In this document: in pieces, positions 43,843 through 52,261 of the stretch
Layout of the letters: each line of letters starts with the position of its first letter
How positions within the stretch are numbered: position 1 is the stretch's first letter
From: Niveispirillum sp048066115
GTDB lineage: Bacteria; Pseudomonadota; Alphaproteobacteria; Azospirillales; Azospirillaceae
NCBI RefSeq assembly: GCF_048066115.1
Contig: NZ_JBLTYX010000011.1
Location: forward strand, 62,001 to 126,000
DNA length: 64,000 nt
Direction of reading: 5' to 3'
Made by a program: the position numbers and the translations under genes
Notes under the pieces: generated by a model
Told to the model about the DNA's origin: nothing
Databases searched by the model: none
The model's input: only the letters and a program-made list of their open reading frames with translations

Positions 43843-44010
43843 TCAGGCGCGGGCCAGACGATCCATCTCCTCCTTCACGCGCAATTTTTCCATTTTCAGG
43901 CGGGTCAGGGTCGTTGTGTCCGGCAGGGGACGGCGAGATTCCATCCGCACCTCCCGATCCAGGGTCTCGTGCTTGCTACGCAGGGATTCAACACGCTCGG
44001 GGAACAACAT
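43843..44010 (-). CDS. DUF465 (YdcH-like) small coiled-coil protein
   Basis: 55 residues: VESLRSKHETLDREVRMESR...LTRLKMEKLRVKEEMDRL is the two-helix DUF465 signature. Function unknown. ATG 44010 follows GGAGAGG; the longer frame upstream is not conserved. Confidence 0.88.
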   Translation of the reverse strand: MLFPERVESLRSKHETLDREVRMESRRPLPDTTTLTRLKMEKLRVKEEMDRLARA

Positions 44011-44229
44011 ACGGCCTCTCCTTCGATTCTGCGATGGAACAACTGACCAGTCTAGGTTGTTGGTACCTGAAACGCGGCTGGGGCCTTCCTTAAATCCGTT
44101 AACCACGGGGTCACGATCCTGACATGGAATCGTCACGCCCGTGCTACGCATATGGATAGGTCGAACGGGTTTTTCGAGGGGCGGACTACCACCCTGGACG
44201 AAAACCATCGGGGGCGTTACATCACCTCC

Positions 44230-44853
44230 ATGGCAGATCACCTCCCACAGCCGGCCGGTTCATCCGGTCCTGACCAGCACCCTTTGGTACCACCGCCCCG
44301 ACGGATGATCGTCGGGATCAGCGGGGCATCGGGCGTTGTTTACGGCATACGCCTGCTGGAAACGTTACGCCGGCTTGGCATCGAATCCCACCTCGTAATG
44401 AGCAGGTCTGCAGAGGTGACCTGTGCGCACGAGTCGGGGCTGAAGCCCGCCGATATAAAGGCGATAGCCCATACGGTCTATGCCCCTGCCGATATCGGTG
44501 CGGCCATCGCGTCCGGCAGCTTCCGCACCATGGGCATGATCGTCGCACCCTGTTCGGTGCGGTCGATGTCGGAGATCGCGACGGGGGTCACCAGCACGCT
44601 GCTGACCCGCGCCGCCGACGTGGTGCTGAAGGAGCGACGCCGGCTGGTGCTGATGCTGCGCGAGACGCCGCTGCATCTGGGCCATATCCGCAGCATGGCG
44701 GCGGTGACGGAGATGGGGGCCGTGGTCTATCCGCCGGTCCCCGCCTTCTACGCCATGCCGCAGAGCCTGGACGACATGGTCGACCATAGTATCGGCCGGG
44801 TGCTGGACCTGTTCGACATCGATACCGGGCTGGTGCGGCGCTGGGGCGAGTGA
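44230..44853 (+). CDS. ubiX: Flavin prenyltransferase UbiX
   Basis: Makes prenylated FMN for the UbiD decarboxylase in ubiquinone synthesis. 207 residues from ATG 44230. The flavoprotein motif GISGASGVVYGIRLLETLR, VAPCSVRSMSEIATG and RETPLHLGHIRSM are diagnostic. The start is uncertain: ATG 44230 lacks a good ribosome site, ATG 44305 (MIVGISGASG) is the classical start, and ATG 44152 is also open. No ubiD is in the window. Divergent from the DUF465 gene. Confidence 0.92.
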   Translation: MADHLPQPAGSSGPDQHPLVPPPRRMIVGISGASGVVYGIRLLETLRRLGIESHLVMSRSAEVTCAHESGLKPADIKAIAHTVYAPADIGAAIASGSFRTMGMIVAPCSVRSMSEIATGVTSTLLTRAADVVLKERRRLVLMLRETPLHLGHIRSMAAVTEMGAVVYPPVPAFYAMPQSLDDMVDHSIGRVLDLFDIDTGLVRRWGE

Positions 44854-44922
44854 CGGGGCCGCTTTCCTTTCCCCGCCCGCATCCCTACATTGGCGCTGTC
44901 GTTCCCCGAAGGCCCGGCCCCG

Positions 44923-45420
44923 ATGTCCGCCCATCACCATCACGACCATTCCCATGACCATGCGGTGCGCCACGACCATGGCGCCTGCGTCAAGGATGCG
45001 CTGGGCCGCGCCGATGCGCTGTGCGCCGAACGCGGCGTGCGGTTGACGGCGCAGCGGGCCCGCGTGCTGGAGCTGGTCTGGTCCAGCCACAAGCCGCGCG
45101 GCGCCTATGCCATCCTGGAAGACCTGTCGGCCGACGGGAAGCGGGTGGCGCCCCTGACCGTCTATCGCGCGCTGGATTTCCTGCTGGAACAGGGGCTGAT
45201 CCACCGCATCGAAAGCCAGAACGCCTTTGTCGGCTGCCCCGATCCGGGCACCCTCCATACGGGCCAGTTCCTGGTCTGCTCCTGCTGCGGCAATGCCCAG
45301 GAACTGACCGACCCGTCCATCGCCGCGACCATCGCCGAGAGTGCGGCGGCCCAGGGCTTCACCGTTCAGCGCCAGACGGTGGAGGTAACGGGCATCTGCC
45401 CCGATTGCCGCGACCATTGA
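44923..45420 (+). CDS. zur: Fur-family metalloregulator, probably Zur
   Basis: 165 residues. A His/Asp-rich N-terminal tail (HHHHDHSHDHAVRHDHG) precedes a winged helix RLTAQRARVLELVWSSHKPRGAYAILEDL and the YRALDFLLEQGLIHRIES wing. Structural zinc cysteines are CSCCG and CPDC. The metal is inferred as zinc because the next gene is a COG0523 zinc-metallochaperone-type GTPase; the Irr/Mur alternatives fit less well. ATG 44923 is preferred to 44890. Confidence 0.85.
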   Translation: MSAHHHHDHSHDHAVRHDHGACVKDALGRADALCAERGVRLTAQRARVLELVWSSHKPRGAYAILEDLSADGKRVAPLTVYRALDFLLEQGLIHRIESQNAFVGCPDPGTLHTGQFLVCSCCGNAQELTDPSIAATIAESAAAQGFTVQRQTVEVTGICPDCRDH

Positions 45421-45504
45421 CGAGGGGGGCATTGCCGCCCCACATGTTGCCCCATGCATGCCGGGAGACCCGGCCCCACCATTCCACGCCTTAGGAATCC
45501 TGCC

Positions 45505-46776
45505 TTGTCCACGCAACAGACCCCGCCCAGCCCGCCGCCCCGCCTGCCCATCTCCGTCCTGACCGGGTTTCTGGGCAGCGGCAAGACCACGCTGCTGTCG
45601 CGCCTGATCCGCGACCCGGCCATGGTGCGCACCGCCGTCGTCATCAATGAATTCGGTGAGGTCGGGCTGGACCATCTGCTGGTCGAGCAGTCGGACGAGA
45701 ACATGGTGCTGATGGATAGCGGCTGCCTATGCTGCACCATCCGGTCCGACCTGGCCGAGACCCTGCGCGACCTGTACATGAAGCGCATGCGCGGCGACAT
45801 TCCGGAGTTCGACCGGGTGGTGATCGAGACCACCGGTCTGGCCGATCCCGCACCCATCCTGCACACGCTGATGACCGATCCGCTGATCGCGTCGCGCTTC
45901 CGTCTGGACGGGGTGGTCACTACCATCGACAGCGTCCATGGCATGGGCCAGCTGGACGAGCATGAAGAGAGTTTGAAGCAGGCGGCCGTGGCCGACCGCG
46001 TGGTGCTCACCAAGACCGACATCGCCGATGGCGCCACGGTGGATGCGCTGCGCCGCCGCCTGCATGACCTGAATCCCGGTGCCACCCATGTGGATGCGCA
46101 GAAGGATGAGGGGCTGCCGGTGCTGCTGTTCGATGCCGGCCTGTACAACCCCAACACCAAGTCGCTGGACGTGCAGCGCTGGCTGAAGGCCGAGGCGTAT
46201 GAGGGTGGGCACGATCATCACCATGATCACGACCATGCCCATTGCGACCATGACCATGGTCATTGCCATCATGATCACGGGCACGAGCATCATGCGCACG
46301 ACCACGGGCATGACCATCACCACCATGATGACGCCCACGGGCACGATCATGGGCATGATCACGACCACGCCCATTGCGACCATGATCATGGGCACTGCGA
46401 TCATGACCATGGCCATGATCACGCGCATGGGCATGGCCACCATCACCATGACGTGAACCGCCATAACGACAAGATCTCGTCCTTCGTGATCCGGTCGGAC
46501 AAGCCGCTGCCCTGGGACGGGCTGGTCACCTTCTTCGAGACGGTGGCCAAGGCGCAGGGCGACAATATCCTGCGCGTGAAGGGCCTGCTGAATGTCGAGG
46601 AGGCCGAGCGCCCCATCGTCATCCATGGCGTCCAGCACCTGTTCCACCCGCCGGTCCAGCTGGACGCCTGGCCGACGGCCGACCACAGCACCCGCATCGT
46701 GTTCATCGTCAAGGATTTGAAGCGCGAGACGGTGCAGGAGCTGTTCGACAGTGTGGTGGGCGTGAACGCGGCGTAA
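45505..46776 (+). CDS. COG0523 (CobW/ZNG1-type) GTPase with long histidine-rich insertion
   Basis: 423 residues. GTP-binding GFLGSGKT (21-28), metal motif GCLCC (73-77), NKxD-equivalent TKTD, and CobW C-terminal domain. Between domains (about residues 232-318) lies a run of His-Asp-rich repeats with several HCDHDHGH units, a strong zinc-binding segment. With Zur upstream, a role as zinc metallochaperone under zinc limitation is the best inference. The start is taken as TTG 45505 preceded by AGGAATCC; ATG 45454 is open but lacks a ribosome site. Confidence 0.88.
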   Translation: MSTQQTPPSPPPRLPISVLTGFLGSGKTTLLSRLIRDPAMVRTAVVINEFGEVGLDHLLVEQSDENMVLMDSGCLCCTIRSDLAETLRDLYMKRMRGDIPEFDRVVIETTGLADPAPILHTLMTDPLIASRFRLDGVVTTIDSVHGMGQLDEHEESLKQAAVADRVVLTKTDIADGATVDALRRRLHDLNPGATHVDAQKDEGLPVLLFDAGLYNPNTKSLDVQRWLKAEAYEGGHDHHHDHDHAHCDHDHGHCHHDHGHEHHAHDHGHDHHHHDDAHGHDHGHDHDHAHCDHDHGHCDHDHGHDHAHGHGHHHHDVNRHNDKISSFVIRSDKPLPWDGLVTFFETVAKAQGDNILRVKGLLNVEEAERPIVIHGVQHLFHPPVQLDAWPTADHSTRIVFIVKDLKRETVQELFDSVVGVNAA

Positions 46777-46795
46777 TTTCGTCACCTCTCTTTCC

Positions 46796-46836
46796 GTCAT
46801 CCCGGCGAACGCCGGGACGACGGGGTAGGGGATGAC
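46796..46836. repeat. Palindromic dispersed repeat, family C, copy 1 (short)
   Basis: GTCATCCCGGCGAACGCCGG followed by a partner GGATGAC at 46829; a common alphaproteobacterial GTCATCCCGGC palindrome between convergent genes. Confidence 0.65.
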
Positions 46837-46850
46837 GATAGAGACAGGCG

Positions 46851-48080
46851 TCACCATCCCACATAACCCATCGCCCACAGCCATCCGATGGCCAGGACCA
46901 GTGAGGCCAGCGTCATCGGCACACCGCACTTCGCATGCTCGGCAAAGCCCAGGGTGACGCCACTGGCGGCGGCGCGTTCGACGACGATCAGGTTGGCGAG
47001 GCTACCCAGCAGCAGCAGATTGCCCGACAGCGTGGACAGCACGGCCAAGGCATAAAGTGCGCCTTCCGACGGGTTGGGCCAGACCTGCATCAGCAGCAGC
47101 ACGGCCGGCACATTGCCGATACTGTTGCTGGCGGCTAGCGACAGGGGGGCCAGCACCGACAGCCGGTCGATGGGCCAGCCGCTGCTGGCCAGGGCGGTGA
47201 CCATTTCGCCCGGCAGGCCGGTACGGGCGAGTGCGGCCGTCACCACGAACAGGGCGGCGAACAGCACCAGCAGGTGCCAATCGACAAGCCCCAGCATGCG
47301 CCGGCTGGCGAAGCGGCGGCTGACCAGCATGGCGGCGGCCACGGCCAGCACCCCTTCCTCCTGCGGCAGCGGGGTGGCGAAGAAGATCAACAGGGCAGCC
47401 GTGGCGAACAGGGCCTTCTTCAGGTGCCAGAGATCCAGGTCGGGCGGGGCGAGCGGCAAAGGCGGAGCGTCAGGGATTTCCAGGCGGCCGCGCCAGACGA
47501 TGGCGACGGTGGCGAAGACGCACCCCATGCCCAGCAGGGCCGGGACCAGGCAGGCGGCCAGGAAGGGCCAGAATTCCAGCCCGCCCAGCTGCCCGATCAG
47601 GATGTTCTGTGGGTTGCCGATGATGGTGGACGCCGATCCGGCGTTGGCAGACCCGGCGAGCGCGATCAGATAGGGCCGCGCATCCAATCCGCGTGCCACC
47701 AGCCCGGCACAGAGCAGGGGCGTCATGGCGAAGACCACCACGTCATTGGCCAGCACCGCCGACAAGGCCCCGCCCACCACCACGACCAGACCCAGCAGGG
47801 CGGTGGGGCTGTAGGCGGCCTGGGCCAGGCGTACCGCGCACCAGCCATAGAATCCCGCTAGTTCGAACTGTGCCGACAGGATCATCAGGCCCAGCAGGAT
47901 GAACAGGGTCGGGTAATCGATGGCGCCGGCCAGCGCATCGCCCGGCATGGCACCGGCCAGGGCCAGGATGACGGCGCCCAGCAGGGCGATGCCGGTGCGG
48001 TCGATCTGCAATCCGGGGAACCGGCCCACGGCCATGCCCAGATAGACCAGCACGAAGATGGTGAGGATCAGGAGGGTCAT
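46851..48080 (-). CDS. SLC13/ArsB-superfamily anion permease
   Basis: 409 residues, about 11 hydrophobic helices. The repeated NxxxN-type features VLANDVVVFAMTPL and the NAGSASTIIGNPQNILIG re-entrant loops, and SNSIGNVPAVLLL in the second half, place it in the ion transporter superfamily with ArsB, NhaD and citrate carriers. Substrate unknown; the divergent gene is an ArsR-type repressor, which would fit an anion or arsenite role, but this is inference from context only. Confidence 0.8.
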   Translation of the reverse strand: MTLLILTIFVLVYLGMAVGRFPGLQIDRTGIALLGAVILALAGAMPGDALAGAIDYPTLFILLGLMILSAQFELAGFYGWCAVRLAQAAYSPTALLGLVVVVGGALSAVLANDVVVFAMTPLLCAGLVARGLDARPYLIALAGSANAGSASTIIGNPQNILIGQLGGLEFWPFLAACLVPALLGMGCVFATVAIVWRGRLEIPDAPPLPLAPPDLDLWHLKKALFATAALLIFFATPLPQEEGVLAVAAAMLVSRRFASRRMLGLVDWHLLVLFAALFVVTAALARTGLPGEMVTALASSGWPIDRLSVLAPLSLAASNSIGNVPAVLLLMQVWPNPSEGALYALAVLSTLSGNLLLLGSLANLIVVERAAASGVTLGFAEHAKCGVPMTLASLVLAIGWLWAMGYVGW

Positions 48081-48144
48081 GGGGGCGGACCAGCAGGTGG
48101 GTATTCTCTGATGGCGTACAACGCGGTTTATGCCGATGCAATAG

Positions 48145-48210
48145 TTAGGCTTTTGCCAAACTATCCACTTGTCACCACCCTGCCACCCTGATACTTAGGC
48201 TTATGCCTAA
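48145..48210. promoter_or_regulatory. Paired palindromes, candidate operators, at the arsR start
   Basis: TTAGGC-TTAT-GCCTAA (48195-48210) is a perfect palindrome that includes the ATG at 48203. TTAGGC-TTTT-GCCAAA (48145-48160) is its near-copy exactly 50 bases upstream, in the gap between the permease and the ArsR-type gene. TTGTCA (48169-48174) and ATACTT (48191-48196) could form the promoter, which would give a nearly leaderless transcript. ArsR-type repressors bind such palindromes. Confidence 0.55.
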
Positions 48211-48559
48211 TATTCACGCCCCCCCACCCGATCTCGACCGCATGTTCCTGGCCCTGGCCGATCCGTCGCGCCGCGCAGTGCTGGAGCGGCTGGCGGAGGG
48301 GCCGGCCAGTGTCGGGGAGCTGGCCCGGCCGTTCTCCATGGCTCTGCCCAGCCTGATGCAGCATCTGCGGATGCTGGAAGGTTGCGGCCTGATCCGGACG
48401 GAGAAGGTGGGGCGGGTGCGGACTTGCCGGTTGGAGCCGCACGCCATGGACGCCGCCAGCGAATGGATCGCCCGGCAGCGCGCCGTATGGGAGGCCCGCT
48501 TCGACCGGCTGGATGCCTATTTGCAGATCTTGAAGAATGAGGAGGAACAGAAGCCATGA
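48203..48559 (+). CDS. ArsR-family winged-helix transcriptional regulator
   Basis: 118 residues: LDRMFLALADPSRRAVLERL, MALPSLMQHLRMLEGCGLIR as recognition helix, and a C-terminal dimer helix. No clear CxC metal site (a single Cys), so it is of the ArsR type paired with AHSA1/SRPBCC proteins rather than a metal sensor. ATG 48203 lies in a palindrome; ATG 48242 is an alternative start. Its stop overlaps the AHSA1 gene (ATGA), so the pair is coupled. Confidence 0.88.
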   Translation: MPNIHAPPPDLDRMFLALADPSRRAVLERLAEGPASVGELARPFSMALPSLMQHLRMLEGCGLIRTEKVGRVRTCRLEPHAMDAASEWIARQRAVWEARFDRLDAYLQILKNEEEQKP

Positions 48560-49473
48560 TCCATACCCCGCCGCCCGCCGATCGCAGCATGGTGATCACC
48601 CGTACCTTGAACGCCCCGCGCCCGATGGTGTGGAAGGTGCTGACCGATCCACGGCATGTGCCGTTCTTCTGGGGACCGGACGGGTTCTCCACCACCGTGC
48701 ATGAGATGGATGTGCGGGTGGGGGGCACCTGGCGCTACACGATGCATGGATGGGGCCAGGATTTCGAGAACTGGATCCGCTATCGCACCGTGCAGGCGCC
48801 GGCCTTGCTGGAGTACGAGCATGGCGGCGACGATCCCGACCATTGCCTGTTCAATGCCTCCATCCGGCTGGAGGAGGTGGGAACGGACAAGACCCAGGTG
48901 ACGCTGACCATGATCCTGCAAAGTGCCGAGGATCTGGCCGAAAAGCGCAAGATGGGGGCGGAAGCCGGCGGCAACCAGACCCTGGCCAGGCTGGAGCAGC
49001 GGGTGCTGTTCGCCGACCGCGACCTGGGGATCACGCGCATTCTGGACGTGCCGCGCGCCCTGGTGTGGAAGGCCTGGACCAGCCCGGAGCATCTGAAGCA
49101 ATGGTGGTGCCCGCGCCCTTGGGCGACCAAGGAGGTCCGCATGGACCTGCGGGCCGGCGGGGAATTCTATACGCGCATGGAAGGGCCCGATGGCGGGGTG
49201 TCGGACAATCCCGGCATCTATCTGCTGGTGGAGGAGGGCAAGCGGCTGGTCTTCACCAACACCATGGCGCCGGGCTTTCGGCCGGTGGCGCCGGGCTTCC
49301 TGGCCTTTACCGCCGACATCACGTTCGAGGACCATCTGGGCGGTACGCGCTATACGGCCCGCGCCATGCACCTGGACGCGGCCGGGGCGAGCAGCCATGC
49401 GGAGATGGGCTTCTATGATGGCTGGTCGACGGCGATCGATCAGCTGGTGGAGGCGGCAAAGGGGTGGGGGTGA
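48556..49473 (+). CDS. Tandem AHSA1/SRPBCC-domain protein
   Basis: 305 residues. Two SRPBCC folds in one chain: residues about 10-150 (RTLNAPRPMVWKVLTDPRHV) and about 160-300 (RILDVPRALVWKAWTSPEHL). Normally each is a separate gene behind such an arsR. The domains form hydrophobic cavities; the function of these ArsR partners is unknown. The gene overlaps the regulator by 4 bases. Confidence 0.85.
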   Translation: MIHTPPPADRSMVITRTLNAPRPMVWKVLTDPRHVPFFWGPDGFSTTVHEMDVRVGGTWRYTMHGWGQDFENWIRYRTVQAPALLEYEHGGDDPDHCLFNASIRLEEVGTDKTQVTLTMILQSAEDLAEKRKMGAEAGGNQTLARLEQRVLFADRDLGITRILDVPRALVWKAWTSPEHLKQWWCPRPWATKEVRMDLRAGGEFYTRMEGPDGGVSDNPGIYLLVEEGKRLVFTNTMAPGFRPVAPGFLAFTADITFEDHLGGTRYTARAMHLDAAGASSHAEMGFYDGWSTAIDQLVEAAKGWG

Positions 49474-49520
49474 GGGAAAGCATCCCTGCGTGAGTTTGGG
49501 CTGAGAGGGTTTTCCACTCT

Positions 49521-49557
49521 CTACCGTCACCCCGGCGGAAGCCGGGGTGACGGTGGA
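49521..49557. repeat. Palindromic dispersed repeat, family C, copy 2 (short)
   Basis: CTACCGTCACCCCGGC and GCCGGGGTGACGGTGG pair around GGAA; downstream of the AHSA1 gene, convergent with fliJ. Confidence 0.65.
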
Positions 49558-49614
49558 TATTGCTGGAAACCTCACGGCCCAGACTTTTACGGGCCAGAGT
49601 TTTACGGGAACGAA

Positions 49615-50055
49615 CTACCCCTCCCCCTCTTCCTCCGCCGCACCCTGCTGGCGGGAGAAGCGGATGGAGGCGACCTCGTCGAACATCTGGGTTTCGCGGT
49701 ATTTGCGGGCGGCCTTGGCGGCCTGGTCGCGCTGTTCCTGGACCTGTTCGAACTTTTTCAGCTCGCGAAACGCCTCGGCCACCGCTTCCTCGGCGCGTTC
49801 GGCCTCCAGGCGCAGGGTGGCGGCCCGGCGTTCATATTCCTCGCGCTTCATCTCCGCCAGCCGGGCGAAGGCGGGGTAGGAGCGGGCCAGCATCAGGTCG
49901 GTGAAGGCCAGTTCACGTTCCGCCACCACCTGGCGCTCGAACGCCTCGCGCTCCTCCAGCAGCTTGGCCAAAGCCTCCTGCAACTGCACCAGCACGCGGC
50001 GGCGCTGGTCCACCTCGCGCTGGTTCAGGCGGATGAGCGGCTTCAGGTCCTGCAT
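49615..50055 (-). CDS. fliJ: Flagellar export chaperone-like protein FliJ
   Basis: 146 residues, almost entirely charged coiled coil (LVQLQEALAKLLEEREAFER, EMKREEYERRAATLRLEAE). FliJ works with FliI/FliH in the flagellar type III export ATPase complex. It overlaps the fliI stop, and fliI-fliJ is a conserved pair near ctrA in alphaproteobacteria. The sequence itself gives little else than coiled coil, so the name relies partly on context. Confidence 0.85.
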   Translation of the reverse strand: MQDLKPLIRLNQREVDQRRRVLVQLQEALAKLLEEREAFERQVVAERELAFTDLMLARSYPAFARLAEMKREEYERRAATLRLEAERAEEAVAEAFRELKKFEQVQEQRDQAAKAARKYRETQMFDEVASIRFSRQQGAAEEEGEG

Positions 50056-51380
50056 CAGCCGGCACTACCCAGGATGGCGGCCAGTTCGGCATAGCCCTGG
50101 TCAAGCGTGCTGCGCTCCCCCTTGCCCTGGCGCAGGAAGGCCTCGATCGCCGGATTATAGTGGATGGCCTCGTCCACCTGCGGGTCGTTGCCCTTGCGAT
50201 AGGCGCCCAGGCGGATCATCTCCTCCATGTCCGAATAGGCCGACATCAGGCGCCGCGCCTTGCCGACCAGCGCGTTCTGTTCGGGCGTGTTGCAGCCGGG
50301 CATGGTGCGGCTGACCGAGCGTAGGATGTTGATGGCGGGATAGCGCCCGCGCTCCCCGATGCGGCGTTCCATGACGATATGGCCGTCCAGGATACCGCGC
50401 ACGGCGTCGGCGATGGGTTCCTCCATGTCGCCGCCTTCGACCAGCACGGTGAACAGGCCGCTGATCGTGCCCTTGCCCGTGCCGGGGCCGGCGCGTTCCA
50501 AGAGGCGCGGCAGTTCGGCGAAGACGGTGGGGGGATAGCCCTTGGTCGTCGGCGGTTCACCGGCGGACAGGCCGATCTCGCGCTGGGCCATGGCGAATCG
50601 GGTGACGCTGTCCATCAGGCACAGCACATCCTGTTCCTGATCGCGGAAGAATTCCGATACGGCGAAGGTCATATAGGCGGCCTGACGACGCATAAGCGGC
50701 GGCTCGTCCGACGTGGCGACGATGACCACGGAGCGGGCGATGCCCTCCGGCCCCAGGTCGTGTTCGAGAAATTCCTGCACCTCGCGCCCGCGTTCGCCGA
50801 TCAGGCCGATGACGCTGATATTGGCCTCGGTATATTTGGCCAGCATCGACATCAGCACCGACTTGCCCACGCCGGAGCCGGCGAAGATGCCCATGCGCTG
50901 GCCGCGGCAGCAGGACAGGAAGGTGTTGATGGATTTGACACCCAGATCCATCTTGGCCCCCACCCGCTTGCGGGCATGGGCCGGCGGCGGGCTGGCCTTG
51001 ATCAGGATCGGGGTCTCCCCCTGAGGCAGGGGGCCCTTGCCGTCGATGGGCTGGCCGAGCGCGTTGATGACGCGGCCCAGCCAGGCTTGCGTCGGGTAGA
51101 TCGACGCCTGACCCTCCGCCACCTCCGCCCGGCAGCCCAGGCCGATATCGTCCAGCGTGCCGAAGGGCATGAGCAGGGCGCGGCCGGAACGGAAGCCCAC
51201 AACCTCGCATGGCACCGGCTTGCCGCCGCGGGTGATGACGCGGCAGCGCCCGCCGATGGACAGGCGGCGTTCCACCCCGCCGACCTCCACCATCATGCCC
51301 AGCACCGACGTGACGCGGCCGAACACGGCATAGGCGGGCAAGCCGTTGATCTCTTGCAGCAATTGATCATGGTCAAGCAT
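50055..51380 (-). CDS. fliI: Flagellum-specific ATPase FliI
   Basis: 441 residues; F1-beta-like ATPase of flagellar type III export. Walker A AGSGVGKS (167-174), GLIGERGREVQEFLE, Walker B VLCLMDSVTRFA, and the signature GEPPTTKGYPPTVFAELPRL. ATG 51380 with GGAG upstream; the track upstream runs into the promoter region. Divergent from ctrA with a 170-base gap. Confidence 0.95.
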   Translation of the reverse strand: MLDHDQLLQEINGLPAYAVFGRVTSVLGMMVEVGGVERRLSIGGRCRVITRGGKPVPCEVVGFRSGRALLMPFGTLDDIGLGCRAEVAEGQASIYPTQAWLGRVINALGQPIDGKGPLPQGETPILIKASPPPAHARKRVGAKMDLGVKSINTFLSCCRGQRMGIFAGSGVGKSVLMSMLAKYTEANISVIGLIGERGREVQEFLEHDLGPEGIARSVVIVATSDEPPLMRRQAAYMTFAVSEFFRDQEQDVLCLMDSVTRFAMAQREIGLSAGEPPTTKGYPPTVFAELPRLLERAGPGTGKGTISGLFTVLVEGGDMEEPIADAVRGILDGHIVMERRIGERGRYPAINILRSVSRTMPGCNTPEQNALVGKARRLMSAYSDMEEMIRLGAYRKGNDPQVDEAIHYNPAIEAFLRQGKGERSTLDQGYAELAAILGSAG

Positions 51381-51494
51381 GGAGGGCTCCAAATCCTCGG
51401 CATGATTGTGCCGGAACAGACCAACACATACCAATGGACATGCCTATACCCCTAGCATTGCCTATGGTCGGATAGCATATCCGTAGAGGCTCTG

Positions 51495-51521
51495 TTAACC
51501 TATCTGCCTTAGATGGGTTAA
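51495..51521 (+). promoter_or_regulatory. Inverted TTAACC half-sites upstream of ctrA
   Basis: TTAACC (51495-51500) and GGTTAA (51516-51521) are inverted around 15 bases, 30-56 bases before ctrA. CtrA binds TTAA-N7-TTAA and TTAACCAT half-sites in other alphaproteobacteria, so autoregulation or control of divergent fliIJ is plausible. The spacing does not match the consensus pair. Confidence 0.4.
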
Positions 51522-51550
51522 TGCCCATTGAAAGCCCGAGGAACCTGATC

Positions 51551-52261
51551 ATGCGCGTCCTGCTGGTCGAAGACGATGCCGCCATGCAGAAAAGCATCCA
51601 GCTGATGCTGTCCGCCGAAGGCGGCTACATCGTGGATGCCACCAGCCTGGGTGAGGACGGGCTGGAGATCGGCAAGCTCTATGATTACGATATCATCATC
51701 CTGGACCTGATGCTGCCCGACATGGACGGGTACGAGGTGCTGCGCCGCCTGCGCGCCTCGCGCGTCAACACGCCGATCCTGATCCTGTCGGGCCTGTCCG
51801 ACCTGGACAACAAGATCAAGGGCCTGGGCTTCGGCGCCGATGATTATCTGACCAAGCCGTTCGACAAGCGCGAGCTGATCGCGCGGGTCCAGGCCATCAT
51901 CCGCCGGTCCAAGGGCCATTCGGAAAGCGTCATCCGCACCGGCAAGCTGACCGTCAACCTGGACGCCAAGAGTGCGGCGGTGGAGGGGGCCCCCCTGCAT
52001 CTGACCGGCAAGGAATATGGCATCCTGGAGCTGCTGTCGCTGCGCAAGGGCACGACCCTGACCAAGGAGATGTTCCTGAACCATCTCTATGGCGGCATGG
52101 ACGAGCCGGAGCTGAAGATCATCGACGTCTTCGTCTGCAAGCTGCGCAAGAAGCTGACCACCGCCACCGAGGGCGAGAATTATATCGAGACCGTCTGGGG
52201 CCGCGGCTATGTGCTGCGCGACCCGACGGAGGGTGCCGTGGCGGCGAAGGCCGCCGGGTGA
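51551..52261 (+). CDS. ctrA: Cell-cycle/flagellar response regulator CtrA
   Basis: 236 residues. Receiver domain with MRVLLVEDDAAMQKSIQLML and phosphoacceptor Asp in YDIIILDLMLPDMDGYE (about residue 52), Lys in DDYLTKPFD; OmpR-type winged helix with LHLTGKEYGILELLSLRKGT and DVFVCKLRKKL. These stretches are essentially invariant in CtrA. In Rhodospirillales CtrA is usually non-essential and controls motility and chemotaxis, which fits the fliIJ neighbour. The start MRVLL is preferred to an ATG 30 bases earlier. Its last codon overlaps the next gene (GTGA). Confidence 0.96.
   Translation: MRVLLVEDDAAMQKSIQLMLSAEGGYIVDATSLGEDGLEIGKLYDYDIIILDLMLPDMDGYEVLRRLRASRVNTPILILSGLSDLDNKIKGLGFGADDYLTKPFDKRELIARVQAIIRRSKGHSESVIRTGKLTVNLDAKSAAVEGAPLHLTGKEYGILELLSLRKGTTLTKEMFLNHLYGGMDEPELKIIDVFVCKLRKKLTTATEGENYIETVWGRGYVLRDPTEGAVAAKAAG

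Noticed and set aside
46200..46460. Tandem DNA repeat array
   Set aside because: It is the coding sequence of the His/Asp-rich insertion of the COG0523 GTPase and not an independent element.
45727..46929. Minus-strand open frame of 400 codons with Met/Val/Ile-rich stretches
   Set aside because: Antisense of the His-rich codons (CAT/CAC reversed gives ATG/GTG); the plus strand carries the conserved GTPase.
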